A DNA stretch of 64,000 nt from positions 1 through 64,000 of the forward strand of contig CAZKGO010000016.1 in assembly GCA_964552235.1 (NCBI GenBank), given 5' to 3'. Source of the stretch: CAVTHK01 sp964552235. Its GTDB lineage: Bacteria; Spirochaetota; Spirochaetia; SZUA-6; CAVTHK01. A program made the translations under genes and the position numbers. Below, one piece after another: positions 7,031 through 14,996 of the stretch. The notes below the pieces were generated by a model. The model had not been told where the DNA came from. It did not search any database and worked only from the letters and a program-made list of their open reading frames with translations. Position 1 is the stretch's first letter. Each line of letters opens with the position of its first letter.

Positions 7031-8443
7031 TCAGTCCCCCCCTCCGATCATCGTGCGCACGTCGACGACCTCGCCGGCGATCGCCGCCGCCGCGGCCATG
7101 GCCGGGCTCATGAGAAGCGTCTTGCCGTTCGGCGAGCCCTGGCGGCCGATAAAGTTGCGGTTCGACGAGCTCGCGCACACCTGCGGGCCCACCAGCACGT
7201 CGGGGTTCATGCCGAGACACATCGAGCAGCCGGCCCCCCGCCACTCGAAGCCGGCCTCGCGGAAGATCTCCGGCAGCCCTTCGGCCTCGGCCTGGCGCGC
7301 CACGGCCCTGCTGCCCGGAACCACGAGCGCCTTGACACGGGCCGAAACCCGCCGGCCCCTGGCGATCTTCGCTGCCTCGCGCAGGTCCGAGATGCGGCCG
7401 TTGGTGCAGGAGCCCACAAAGGCCACGTCGATCCGCTGGCCGCTGATCGGGGCGCCGGGCTTGAAGCCGGTGAACTGGTAGGCCTTTTCCAGGACCTCGC
7501 GGTCGGCCCTGGGTACGTCCTGCGGCCTGGGCAGCCTGGCCGTCACCCCGATGCCCTGCCCCGGGTTGATGCCCCAGGCGACCATCGGCTCGAGGGAATC
7601 GACGTCGAGCTCGAACAGGTCGTCGTAGTCCGCGTCGCGGTCCGAGGAGATCTCCTTCCAGAACCTGACGGCCCGGTCGAAGTCGGCGCCCGCGGGGGCG
7701 AAACGGCGCCCTCTGAGGTAGTCGAAGGTCGTGCTGTCCGGACAGATGTAGCCGACCCGGGCGCCGCCCTCGATGCTCATGTTGCAGATGGTCAGCCGCG
7801 CCTCCATCGACAGCGCCGCGATGGCCGGACCGCCGTACTCGTAGGCGTAGCCGAGGCCGCCGTTGACTCCCAGGGAGGCGATGATCCTGAGGATGATGTC
7901 CTTGGAGCTCACCCCGGGGGCCAGGCTCCCCGTCACGTGGATCTTGCGCACCTTGACGCGGCTTATGGCCAGCGTCTGCGTCGCCAGGATGTCGCGGATC
8001 TGTGTCGTGCCCACGCCGAAGCCGATGGCGCCCAGGGCGCCGTGGGTCGACGTGTGGGAATCGCCGCAGGCGATGGTCATACCGGGCTGGCTGAGGCCGA
8101 GCTCAGGGCCGATGACGTGCACGATGCCCTGGTCTTCGGTGTCGAAGCTGAAGAAGCGGATGCCGAACTCCTCCGTGTTCTTCTCCAGCTCGCGCATCAT
8201 CGCCTCGGCCATGCCGTCGGCAAAGGGGCGGCGCACGCTGTCGGTGGGCACGATGTGATCGACCGTGGCAAAGGTGCGCTCGGGATGCAGCACCGGCAGG
8301 CCCCGCTCGCGCAGCATCTGGAACGCCTGGGGCGAGGTGACCTCGTGGATCAGGTGCAGCCCGATGAACAGCTGGTCCTGGCCCGACGGCAGGGTGGCGA
8401 CCTTGTGCAGGTCCCACACCTTGTTCAGCAGGTTCTTACCCAT
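7031..8443 (-). CDS. leuC: 3-isopropylmalate dehydratase large subunit
   Basis: The 470-residue protein is the aconitase-type large subunit with a [4Fe-4S] cluster. Cluster ligands are visible as the Cys of 'GSCTNGRISDL' (about residue 345) and the two Cys of 'CSMCLGMNPD' (about 406 and 409). 'ACGDSHTSTHGALGAIGFGVGT' in the first half is the conserved active-site segment. The ATG at 8441-8443 begins the normal LeuC N-terminus 'MGKNLLNKVWDLH'. There is no ribosome-binding site, but a promoter lies nine bases before the ATG, suggesting a leaderless or nearly leaderless transcript. A longer in-frame start upstream would translate the GGA-hairpin region and is rejected. Confidence 0.95.
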   Translation of the reverse strand: MGKNLLNKVWDLHKVATLPSGQDQLFIGLHLIHEVTSPQAFQMLRERGLPVLHPERTFATVDHIVPTDSVRRPFADGMAEAMMRELEKNTEEFGIRFFSFDTEDQGIVHVIGPELGLSQPGMTIACGDSHTSTHGALGAIGFGVGTTQIRDILATQTLAISRVKVRKIHVTGSLAPGVSSKDIILRIIASLGVNGGLGYAYEYGGPAIAALSMEARLTICNMSIEGGARVGYICPDSTTFDYLRGRRFAPAGADFDRAVRFWKEISSDRDADYDDLFELDVDSLEPMVAWGINPGQGIGVTARLPRPQDVPRADREVLEKAYQFTGFKPGAPISGQRIDVAFVGSCTNGRISDLREAAKIARGRRVSARVKALVVPGSRAVARQAEAEGLPEIFREAGFEWRGAGCSMCLGMNPDVLVGPQVCASSSNRNFIGRQGSPNGKTLLMSPAMAAAAAIAGEVVDVRTMIGGGD

Positions 8444-8452
8444 GGTGCTCGC

Positions 8453-8482
8453 ACGATAGCGAGAACGCCTCGCGGTCGTCAA
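8453..8482 (-). promoter_or_regulatory. Promoter immediately upstream of leuC
   Basis: On the minus strand TTGACG (8477-8482) and TATCGT (8453-8458) are spaced by 18 nt. The leuC ATG begins only nine bases after the -10 box, so the message would carry a leader of a few nucleotides at most. Confidence 0.5.
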
Positions 8483-8510
8483 CCGCGGAGGTGGCACCCA
8501 GGGGCTGCCG

Positions 8511-8656
8511 CATTCCCGACCTTCGGTCGTGACCAAGGCGCCCTGTGGCCCCTGGGTGGGTCCATCCCTGTGGGGGCCCGGGGCTGCCACATCCATGTAA
8601 GGGCACCCGTGGGCTATGACATCCCTGTCGCCCACGGGTGCGTGCATCCATGCACG
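8511..8656 (-). ncRNA. Tandem CsrA/RsmA-type GGA hairpins after ilvN
   Basis: The transcript strand holds four short hairpins that each present GGA in the loop: a 5-6 bp stem around UGGA (8641-8656), GACA-GGGA-UGUC (8618-8629) on top of a perfect 12-bp stem (8603-8614 with 8630-8641), ACA-UGGA-UGU (8589-8598), and CCA-CAGGGA-UGG (8562-8573) inside a GGCCCC/GGGGCC stem (8547-8552 with 8573-8578). A fifth GGGA is at 8515-8518. The units recur every 25-30 bases. ACAGGGAUGU is the core of the published CsrA SELEX consensus. The array begins one base after the ilvN stop and lies upstream of the leuC promoter, so it is either an ilvBN 3' UTR or a CsrB-like small RNA. Confidence 0.55.
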
Positions 8657-9154
8657 CTAGAACGTGCTCACGGGACCGGGCATGATCAGCACCTTGCCGG
8701 TCCGCACCATCTCCATGATGCCGAAGGGGCTGAACATCGTGTGCACGTTGTCGAGCTTGGCTGTCTCTCCGGTGACCTGCAGGGTGATGGTCTCCTGGGT
8801 CAGGTCGATTGTCTCGCACTCGAAGACGTGGGCCATCTGCAGGACTTCGCTCCGCTTGTCCGCGGGGCACTTGATCTTGACCAGGGCCATCTCCCGCTCG
8901 ATCACCGGGTCCTCGGTGTGGTCCTTGGCGTGCACGACGTCGACGAGCTTGTTCAGCTGCTTCAGGATCTGGTCGAGGGTCCTGCGGTCGCCCGTGGCCG
9001 AGATGGTCATGTGAGAAAAGGCGGGATCGTGCCCTCCCGAGACCACGAGGCTGTCGATGTTGTAGCCGCGGCGCGCGAACACCAGCGCGATGCGGATGAG
9101 CACCCCGGGCTTGTTCGACACGTACAGGCTGATCGTGTGCTTGTTGTTGTTCAT
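8657..9154 (-). CDS. ilvN: Acetolactate synthase small (regulatory) subunit
   Basis: The 165-residue protein is the regulatory subunit of acetohydroxyacid synthase. An N-terminal ACT domain ('ISLYVSNKPGVLIRIALVFARRGYNIDSL', residues 8-36) binds the valine-type effector in this family, and a C-terminal ALS_ss_C region follows ('FECETIDLTQETITLQVTG'). It increases activity of the catalytic IlvB subunit and confers feedback inhibition. GGGAGG lies seven bases before the ATG. It follows ilvB by 31 bases on the same strand. Its stop codon is followed at once by the array of GGA hairpins. Confidence 0.95.
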   Translation of the reverse strand: MNNNKHTISLYVSNKPGVLIRIALVFARRGYNIDSLVVSGGHDPAFSHMTISATGDRRTLDQILKQLNKLVDVVHAKDHTEDPVIEREMALVKIKCPADKRSEVLQMAHVFECETIDLTQETITLQVTGETAKLDNVHTMFSPFGIMEMVRTGKVLIMPGPVSTF

Positions 9155-9185
9155 CCTCCATCCTCCCTGCCGCCGCCGGGCGCCC

Positions 9186-10952
9186 CTACTTCGCGCGCCT
9201 TCCGTCTTTCTTCGACGGGCGCGGCGCCTCGAGGATCATGTCCTTGACCGCAGCCCCGGCCGGGATCATGGGGAACACGTTGTCCTCCTTCTCGACCTCG
9301 GCGTCAATCACGCACGGACCGTCGTTGTAGGCCAGGGCCGCCTTGAGGATCCGCTTGAGGTCCGAGCTGCGCTTGATGCGGAAGCCCCTGGCGCCGTAGG
9401 ACTGGGCGAGCCTGACGAAGTCCGGGTTCCCGACCAGGTTCACTCCCGAGAGGCGGTTCTCGTAGAACAGGTTCTGCCACTGCCGCACCATGCCCAGGTA
9501 GTGGTTGTTCATGATCACCACCTTGATCGGCAGCTTGTTGGTCTGGGCCGTGGCCAATTCCGACAGCGTCATCTGGAATCCGCCGTCGCCCACGAACGCC
9601 ACCACCGTCCGGTCGGGGTGGGCGAGCTGGGCTCCAATGGCCGCCGGGAAGCCGAAGCCCATCGTGCCGAGCCCGCCCGAGCTCAGCCACTGGAACCGCT
9701 CGTCGATCCGGTAGAACTGGGCGGCCCACATCTGGTGCTGTCCGACGTCGGTGGCGACGATCGCCTTGCCGTCGGTTAGCTCGTACATGGCGTCGATCAC
9801 GTGCTGGGCCTTGAGCTTGCCCTCCTTGCGGTACTTCAGCGGGTACTCCCGCTTCCAGCGGGCCACCTGCTTGAGCCAGTCTGCGGTGTCGCCGGGCTTG
9901 ACCAGCGTGTTCAGCGTCTCGATGACGGTGCGGGCGTCGCCGATGATCGCGCAGTCGACCTGCACGATCTTGTCGATCTCGGCCGGGTCGATATCGACGT
10001 GGATCTTGACCGCCGCCGGGCAGAACTCGCTGATCTTGCCGGTGATGCGGTCGTCCCAGCGCGAGCCGATCGACATGATGAGGTCGCACTCGACGACCGC
10101 CTTGTTGGCGTAGGCCGTGCCGTGCATGCCTAGCATGCCCAGGCTTAACTCGTGGGTCTCGGGAAAGCAGCCCTTTCCCAGCAGCGTGTTCGTCACCGGG
10201 ATGCGCATCTTCTCGGCGAGGAGGCGCACGGCCCGGCCCGCGTCGGAGATCACCGCGCCGTGGCCGACGAGCAGCAGCGGCCGGTGCGCGCGCTGGAGCA
10301 TCGCCGCGGCCTGTTCGATCAGCTCGATGTCTCCTTCGCCCGGGACCGTGTAGCCCGGCAGGTGGAATTCCTCGTGGTGAGTCGGATCGATCGGCGTGTT
10401 CAGCACGTCCTTGGGGATGTCGATGAGTACGGGGCCGGGCCGCCCGGTCTGAGTCAGATAGAAGGCTTCTTCCATGATCCTCGGCAGGTCCCTGGCATCC
10501 TTGACCAGGTACGAGTGCTTCACGACCGGGTAGGAGATGCCCGACAGGTCCGCCTCCTGGAAGGCGTCGAGGCCGAGGACGCTGGTGTTGGCCTGGCCCG
10601 CGATGACGATCATCGGCACCGAATCCATGTGGGCGTTCAGCAGCCCGGTGATCGTGTTGGTGGCGCCGGGCCCCGAGGTCACGAGCACCACGGCGGGCTT
10701 GCCGGTCGCCCGGGCGTAGCCGTCGGCCATATGAGTGGCGCCCTGCTCATGGCGGGTCTGGATAAAGCGCACCGGAGAGTCGACCAGGGCGTCGAAGATG
10801 GGAATGGAAGAGCCTCCAGGGATCCCAAACACGCACTCGACACCCTGGCGCTGTATGAGATCGACCAGGACTTCGCAGGCTCTCCTCAGCTTGGGAGCGG
10901 GCTTTTGGAGTGTGATCTGTCGGTTCTCGGTCTGAATCAGAACGTCAGCCAT
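9186..10952 (-). CDS. ilvB: Acetolactate synthase large (catalytic) subunit
   Basis: The 588-residue protein is a thiamin-diphosphate enzyme that condenses two pyruvates to acetolactate (valine and leucine) or pyruvate with 2-oxobutyrate (isoleucine). The catalytic Glu is Glu69 in 'RHEQGATHMADGYAR'. The ThDP motif begins at 'VGDGGFQMTLSELATA' and ends 'MNNHYLGMVRQWQ'. The middle FAD-type domain is also present. AGGAGG lies five bases before the ATG, and a promoter lies about 30 bases upstream. Together with ilvN it forms the holoenzyme. No ilvC, ilvD or ilvE is seen in this window. Confidence 0.96.
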   Translation of the reverse strand: MADVLIQTENRQITLQKPAPKLRRACEVLVDLIQRQGVECVFGIPGGSSIPIFDALVDSPVRFIQTRHEQGATHMADGYARATGKPAVVLVTSGPGATNTITGLLNAHMDSVPMIVIAGQANTSVLGLDAFQEADLSGISYPVVKHSYLVKDARDLPRIMEEAFYLTQTGRPGPVLIDIPKDVLNTPIDPTHHEEFHLPGYTVPGEGDIELIEQAAAMLQRAHRPLLLVGHGAVISDAGRAVRLLAEKMRIPVTNTLLGKGCFPETHELSLGMLGMHGTAYANKAVVECDLIMSIGSRWDDRITGKISEFCPAAVKIHVDIDPAEIDKIVQVDCAIIGDARTVIETLNTLVKPGDTADWLKQVARWKREYPLKYRKEGKLKAQHVIDAMYELTDGKAIVATDVGQHQMWAAQFYRIDERFQWLSSGGLGTMGFGFPAAIGAQLAHPDRTVVAFVGDGGFQMTLSELATAQTNKLPIKVVIMNNHYLGMVRQWQNLFYENRLSGVNLVGNPDFVRLAQSYGARGFRIKRSSDLKRILKAALAYNDGPCVIDAEVEKEDNVFPMIPAGAAVKDMILEAPRPSKKDGRRAK

Positions 10953-10984
10953 GAAATCCTCCTGAAACGCCTACGAATCCCGTG

Positions 10985-11013
10985 AATCTACCAGACAGAA
11001 TCGGAAACGTCAA
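10985..11013 (-). promoter_or_regulatory. Promoter of ilvBN
   Basis: On the minus strand TTGACG (11008-11013) and TAGATT (10985-10990) are separated by 17 nt; the ilvB ATG lies about 32 nt further. The gap from here to the cimA stop (11014-11163) is AT-richer than its surroundings and includes a run of seven T on the minus strand (11133-11139), but no stable stem precedes that run. Confidence 0.55.
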
Positions 11014-11163
11014 GCGCTCCGGCACAAGAAAGGACATAGCACACGGCCGTTCCTCGTTCTAAACGATCCAAGAAAAGAGAAATACCCTTCCCAGACACAA
11101 AAGTACCCATATCGACTCTGTGAGCTCGAGAAAAAAACCGGAAACTTGGCTCTGATTAGCTCT

Positions 11164-12693
11164 TCATGACCCGGCGCTGGCCGTATTCAGCATCTTTTCC
11201 GTTGCTTCCGCGGCAGCGAGTACCTGGTCGGAATTGACACCCCGGGTCACGAAAGCGGTCCTTCCCTTCCACGTGATGAAGCACTGGACGAGGGCGTCGG
11301 TCTGGCCCGTCGACGGGATCGTGATCTGGTAATCCACCAGGGTGGGGCAGACGAATCCCAGGCGATCGGTGATCTTGCGGATCGCGTTCATGAGCGCGTC
11401 GTAGCCGCCGTCGCCGAGCGCGCTCTCCTCGTACTCCTTGAACGGCTCGTCCACCCTGGCCCTGTGAGCGAGCTTGACCGTGGCCATCGGTTTCATGCCC
11501 GTGCTCGACACCACCACGCAGGAGCGCAGCTCGAAGTGGCGCTCCGCGGGCGTCTCGAGGATGTCGGAGATGATGTAGCGCAGATCCTCCTGGGTGATGC
11601 TCTTCTTGAGGTCGCCCAGGCTGATGACCCGCTCGAGGACCCGCTTCCTGTGCTCCGGGCTCAGCTCGATGCCGAGGGACTCGAGGTTATAGTCGAGGCT
11701 CGACTTGCCGCTGAGCTTGCCGAGCGCGTACTGGCGCTTGCGCCCGAAGCGCTCGGGCGCAAGCCGGCTGGCGTACAGGTTGGCCTTTTTGTCTCCGTCG
11801 GCGTGGATGCCGGCGGTCTGGGTGAACACGTTCTGCCCCGAGATGGGCTTGTTGAAGGCTACTCGCCGTCCCGACGAGATCTCGACGCTCTGGCTGATGG
11901 CGTACAGCTGCTTCTCGTCGACCCGGGTCTCGCTGCCGAGGAAATCCCGCAGCGCGACCACCGCCTCGTCGAGCGACGTGTTGCCGGCCCTCTCGCCCAC
12001 GCCGTTGACCGTGCAGTGGATGCCCCGCGCCCCGGCGGCGACTGCGGCCACGGTGTTGGCCGTGGCTACGCCGTAGTCGTTGTGCCCGTGGAAGTCGAAG
12101 TGGTGCTGCGGGTAGCGGCGCACCAGGTCCGAGACCAGCTCGCTCACCTGGGTGGGGTGCAGGATCCCGAGGGTGTCGGGCAGCATGTATCGGCGGATCG
12201 GCGTGTCGGCGAGCTCGTCCAGGAGGAAGCGGACGTAGTCCGGCGACTCGATCATTCCGTTGGACCAGACCTCGAAGTAGACGTTCACCAGAACGCCCCT
12301 GCTCGCCGCGTACTCGATGGTGTCCCGGATGTCCCGCACGTGCTGCTGAGGGGTCTTGCGCAGCTGCTTGCTCAGGTGCTCGAGCGATCCCTTGGTGAGC
12401 AGGTTCAGCACCCGGGCCCCCGCGGCGGTCATCCAGTCCACCGACGCCTTTCCGTCGGTGAAGCCGAGCACCTCGATCCGTTCGTCGAGCCCCTTTTCCC
12501 TCGCCCAGGCCGACACCCTGGCCACCGCCTCCTGCTCGCCGGGGCTGACCCGCGCGCTGGCGATCTCGATGCGATCGACGCCCACATCCTCGAGCAGCAT
12601 CCGGGCGAGGCTCAGCTTCTCCTCGGGGGTGAAGCTGGTGTCGCGCATCTGCTCTCCGTCGCGCAGTGTCGTGTCCATCACCTCGATCAGCAT
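11164..12693 (-). CDS. cimA: (R)-citramalate synthase, Leptospira type
   Basis: The 509-residue protein is a DRE-TIM condensing enzyme with 'DTTLRDGEQ' (residues 7-15), the metal-binding 'FHGHNDYGVA' and 'NGVGERAGNTSL', and a C-terminal LeuA dimer/regulatory domain. It resembles Leptospira citramalate synthase more than LeuA, for example in 'VLNLLTKGSL' (95-104) and 'HADGDKKANLYA'. Residues I recall as setting pyruvate specificity in the Leptospira enzyme (Leu81, Leu104, Tyr144) align with Leu76, Leu99 and Tyr139. It would make citramalate from pyruvate and acetyl-CoA, the threonine-independent entry to isoleucine. An isoleucine-rich leader peptide and terminator upstream support this assignment. 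AGGAGGG lies seven bases before the ATG. The alternative is 2-isopropylmalate synthase. Confidence 0.82.
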   Translation of the reverse strand: MLIEVMDTTLRDGEQMRDTSFTPEEKLSLARMLLEDVGVDRIEIASARVSPGEQEAVARVSAWAREKGLDERIEVLGFTDGKASVDWMTAAGARVLNLLTKGSLEHLSKQLRKTPQQHVRDIRDTIEYAASRGVLVNVYFEVWSNGMIESPDYVRFLLDELADTPIRRYMLPDTLGILHPTQVSELVSDLVRRYPQHHFDFHGHNDYGVATANTVAAVAAGARGIHCTVNGVGERAGNTSLDEAVVALRDFLGSETRVDEKQLYAISQSVEISSGRRVAFNKPISGQNVFTQTAGIHADGDKKANLYASRLAPERFGRKRQYALGKLSGKSSLDYNLESLGIELSPEHRKRVLERVISLGDLKKSITQEDLRYIISDILETPAERHFELRSCVVVSSTGMKPMATVKLAHRARVDEPFKEYEESALGDGGYDALMNAIRKITDRLGFVCPTLVDYQITIPSTGQTDALVQCFITWKGRTAFVTRGVNSDQVLAAAEATEKMLNTASAGS

Positions 12694-12730
12694 GTCTCGA
12701 CCCTCCTGATGCGGCGATCGTGCAAAAAAA

Positions 12731-12757
12731 AAGCCGTGGGCTTCGGGCCCACGGCTT
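12731..12757 (-). terminator. Attenuator (intrinsic terminator) in the cimA leader
   Basis: A perfect 11-bp stem (12731-12741 with 12747-12757, five-base loop) is followed on the minus strand by nine T. It lies 38 bases before the cimA ATG and downstream of the leader peptide. Its 5' arm overlaps a segment (12745-12753) that can pair instead with 12787-12795 inside the leader-peptide gene, giving mutually exclusive terminator and antiterminator. Confidence 0.85.
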
Positions 12758-12777
12758 GATTCCGGCGCTGCTCCCTT

Positions 12778-12870
12778 TCAGGGAGACATGGGCCCCGCGC
12801 CGGCAGCGGTGATGACAATGAGAATGATGATCCCAATCCCGCCCATCGCCGTCCTCGCGCGTTCCCTCAT
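12778..12870 (-). CDS. Isoleucine-rich leader peptide of cimA
   Basis: A 30-residue open frame starts with ATG at 12868-12870, with GGGAG seven bases ahead. Residues 12-20 read IGIIILIVI: six Ile, one Leu and one Val in nine codons, the pattern of branched-chain attenuator peptides such as ilvL. The stop is TGA (12778-12780). After the Ile codons come GC-rich codons that can form CCGGCGC/GCGCCGG (12797-12803 with 12762-12768) and an antiterminator strand (12787-12795). Scarce Ile-tRNA would stall the ribosome on the Ile run, free 12787-12795 to pair with the terminator arm and let cimA be transcribed. Predicted from sequence only. Confidence 0.8.
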   Translation of the reverse strand: MRERARTAMGGIGIIILIVITAAGAGPMSP

Positions 12871-12895
12871 GCCCCGTCTCCCGTATGGAAGCCAC

Positions 12896-12925
12896 AGTAT
12901 AGCGACGGCCCTCGGGATCTGTCAA
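12896..12925 (-). promoter_or_regulatory. Promoter of the cimA leader
   Basis: On the minus strand a perfect TTGACA (12920-12925) and TATACT (12896-12901) are separated by 18 nt. Transcription would start near 12888, about 18 bases before the leader-peptide ATG. This is the best sigma70-type match in the window. Confidence 0.8.
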
Positions 12926-13216
12926 TCGCGTTCCCGCAGCTGCAGAGATTCCCCATTCGCCCATTGATCTGTGCAGCGGGCAGGGGCCGCGGCAGGCGCG
13001 GGGCCAGTAGGCAGCAGCAGGAGGGCGGGCTGTCGGCTTTTCCCCCGCGGCGGAGATGGGCTTTCCTGCATTAGGATTGGGGCAGGAGAGCTCGGTGCCG
13101 GTTTCTTTCTTCTCTTCTTTCTTTGCCTCAGGTATGGGAGGTGGGCAGGCGAGTACCCTAACGCCAAAGGGTTGCGGTTGTGGTCTTTGTCTACACTAGC
13201 CTTGGGAGGGGAACTG
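12926..13216 (+). other. Non-coding stretch before the transposase remnant
   Basis: No convincing gene or hairpin is seen. A pyrimidine-rich run lies near 13104-13130. An open frame continues from 12971 into the transposase, but its first 82 codons have no protein-like character. One end of the former insertion element probably lies here; its terminal repeat could not be recognised. Confidence 0.4.
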
Positions 13217-14173
13217 GTGCCTTATGAAGGAAAACTGTCTTCATTCTTCCGGGATACCGTAAGAATCCCGCAGATTCTCGACGGTTTCTCCGACATCCGA
13301 AAGCATCCTCGCATCCGGCTGAGGGATATCCTCACCTCGGTGTTTCTCATGCCTGTTCTGGGTCTGACAGCGTTGCTGCGGCTCGACGCTGCCCTGCGTA
13401 CGCCGCCGATGCTGCGTTTGTTCCGGAGTCCCAAAGACAAGAAGGTGGTGGTGGCCGATACCACGATTGCCCGCGTGCTGCGCTGGCTCAAGCCTGAGCA
13501 GTCCCGCCAGGCACTGCTGGCAGCCACGGCGAAGCTGGAGGACAAAGGGCTTCTTCTCCGTCGCCTGACGCCGACCTCCACGCCGAAGCGAATCGGAGTC
13601 TTTGACGGCTCCCAGATGGGCGGTCATTACCTGGTGGCGGCTCTGCTGTGCGGGGCGGTCAACTGCCCCGTGCTCGCCGAGCCCTGCAAGGGTCGAGGCC
13701 ACGAGCTGAAGACCACCCAGTACTGGCTGCCGGTCCTGCAGAAGAAACTGGATCGCTGTGCCCCGCAACTGTGGCTGCTGGACCCCCACTACTTCAACCA
13801 GTCCAGCTTCAAGAGCGTCCGTGACCTGTAGTCTCACCTGCTGATCATGTATACCCCCGACAACAGCAACGAGCAGGACGGCGACACCAAGCTGTTCCGC
13901 GACGTGCTGGAGGACGCTCGCAGACTCTTCGCCGCAGAGTCGGCCGCCGTTGATCCCGTCGAGCACGCCCATGGCTTCGATGCCGAGCGCTGCTGTCGCT
14001 GGTCCATGGAGAAAACCAGCGCAGACTTCGCTGGCTACCCGCTGAACATCTTCTTCCTCATCGAGCACTATCCCAAAAGGAAGAACAACTCCCACATCGA
14101 ATCATGGATCGTGACCACCGACCTCACGCTCGACTTCGCGGAAGCTCGAGAAGCAGCTCATCTGCGCTGGCAG
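13217..14173 (+). pseudogene. IS4-like DDE transposase, broken
   Basis: The frame starts at GTG 13217 after GGGAGGGG and reads as an IS4-superfamily transposase: 'DIRKHPRIRLRDIL', 'VVADTTIARVLRWL', 'GVFDGSQMGGHYLVA' (first catalytic Asp region) and 'LWLLDPHYFN' (second Asp). An in-frame TAG at 13829-13831 interrupts it. The same frame continues without shift through 'PLNIFFLIEHYPKRKNN', 'ESWIVTTDLTLDFAE' and 'AAHLRWQ'. The family continues with a segment carrying the catalytic Glu, but here the sequence switches to an unrelated hydrophobic tail. The gene therefore has a nonsense codon and has lost its C-terminus, so it cannot be active. Confidence 0.75.
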
Positions 14174-14230
14174 ATGGCCTTGGTCGTGTCCCTCCTCCTG
14201 CTTCTCTCGGTCGCGGTGGGGATGCCGTGA
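14174..14230 (+). pseudogene. Hydrophobic tail, possible end of a PgsC-like gene
   Basis: From ATG 14174 the frame encodes a short membrane segment ('ALVVSLLLLLSVAVG') that ends in TGA overlapping the GTG start of the next gene (GTGA). The tight overlap suggests that this was the 3' end of a gene in the same operon as the poly-gamma-glutamate gene that follows, joined by chance to the transposase frame. A PgsC-like membrane protein is a guess from context. Confidence 0.35.
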
Positions 14231-14996
14231 GCACTGCGAGGCTCGCTGCCCTGACCGGCGCCGGGGCGCTGTGCTGGGCTCTCGTGGCCGCGCTGCCGTT
14301 TCCGCGCGCCCGCGCTGCCGTCGACGCGGCGCGGAGGATGGAGGCCGCGATGGCGGCGCTGCGGCAGGAGCGCAGCGGCCGCGGCCTGTCCGCCGATCCG
14401 CGCGTGGACCGCAATCTCACCGGGTTGATCGGCCTGCCGGCGAGCGGGCTGACCACCACGCTCGGCTCTCTGGCGGCCAAGCGGACCTCCGCTGCTCCGG
14501 ACATGGCCGCGCTCATGGTGCGGCTGCCGCGCGCCGCAGGCGTGGAGGCGGGGGATCGGGTGGCGGTCAACGCGTCGAGCTCGTTCCCTGCCCTGATCCT
14601 CGCCACCGTCTGCGCTGCCGAAGCGCTCGGAGCCGAGGTCGCCTTGCTGCCCTCGACCGGCTCTGCGAGCTACGGGGACAACGACCCGCGCTTCGCCTGG
14701 ATCGACATGGAGGATGCCCGGCTCGCCCGGGGGCTGATCACGACCGCTCCTCGCACCTGTTCGCGGGCGGGGGCGACGACACGGGACGCGACCTCGACGC
14801 CGCCGACCTGGATGCGGTGGCCGCCCGCGCCGCCGCGTCGGGCAGGATCATGGTCGCGGCCGCGGACCCGCACCCGCTGCCGCCCGTGGGCCGCGGCCGG
14901 GTCTACGCCTCAGGCGGGGCGCAGCGGCTCGCCGCCGCCGCCGGGCTGCTGCTGGCCGCCCTGGTGCTGGCGGCGGCGCGCGCTACTCGGCGTTGA
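14227..14996 (+). pseudogene. Poly-gamma-glutamate system protein, frameshifted
   Basis: From GTG 14227 the frame gives an N-terminal membrane helix and then the conserved segments of the poly-gamma-glutamate system family: 'LTGLIGLPASGLTTTLGSLAAKRTS', 'GDRVAVNASSSFPALILATV' and 'NDPRFAWIDMEDARLARG'. Near 14745 the similarity moves to another frame, where 'SHLFAGGGDDTGRDLD' and a C-terminal transmembrane helix ('AAGLLLAALVLAAA') follow to a stop at 14996. A one- or two-base indel thus splits the gene. With the dead transposase next to it this looks like a decayed capsule-polymer locus; a sequencing error is the alternative. Confidence 0.6.

Noticed and set aside
8444..8647. N-terminal extension of LeuC through the hairpin region
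   Set aside because: The extra 68 residues are unlike any LeuC, have no ribosome site and are encoded by the repeat array; a promoter lies inside the stretch.
11133..11163. Intrinsic terminator after cimA
   Set aside because: A T-run exists on the minus strand, but no stable GC stem directly precedes it.
12971..13216. Extra N-terminal 82 codons of the transposase
   Set aside because: The composition is not protein-like and GTG 13217 has a GGGAGGGG site and begins the conserved part.
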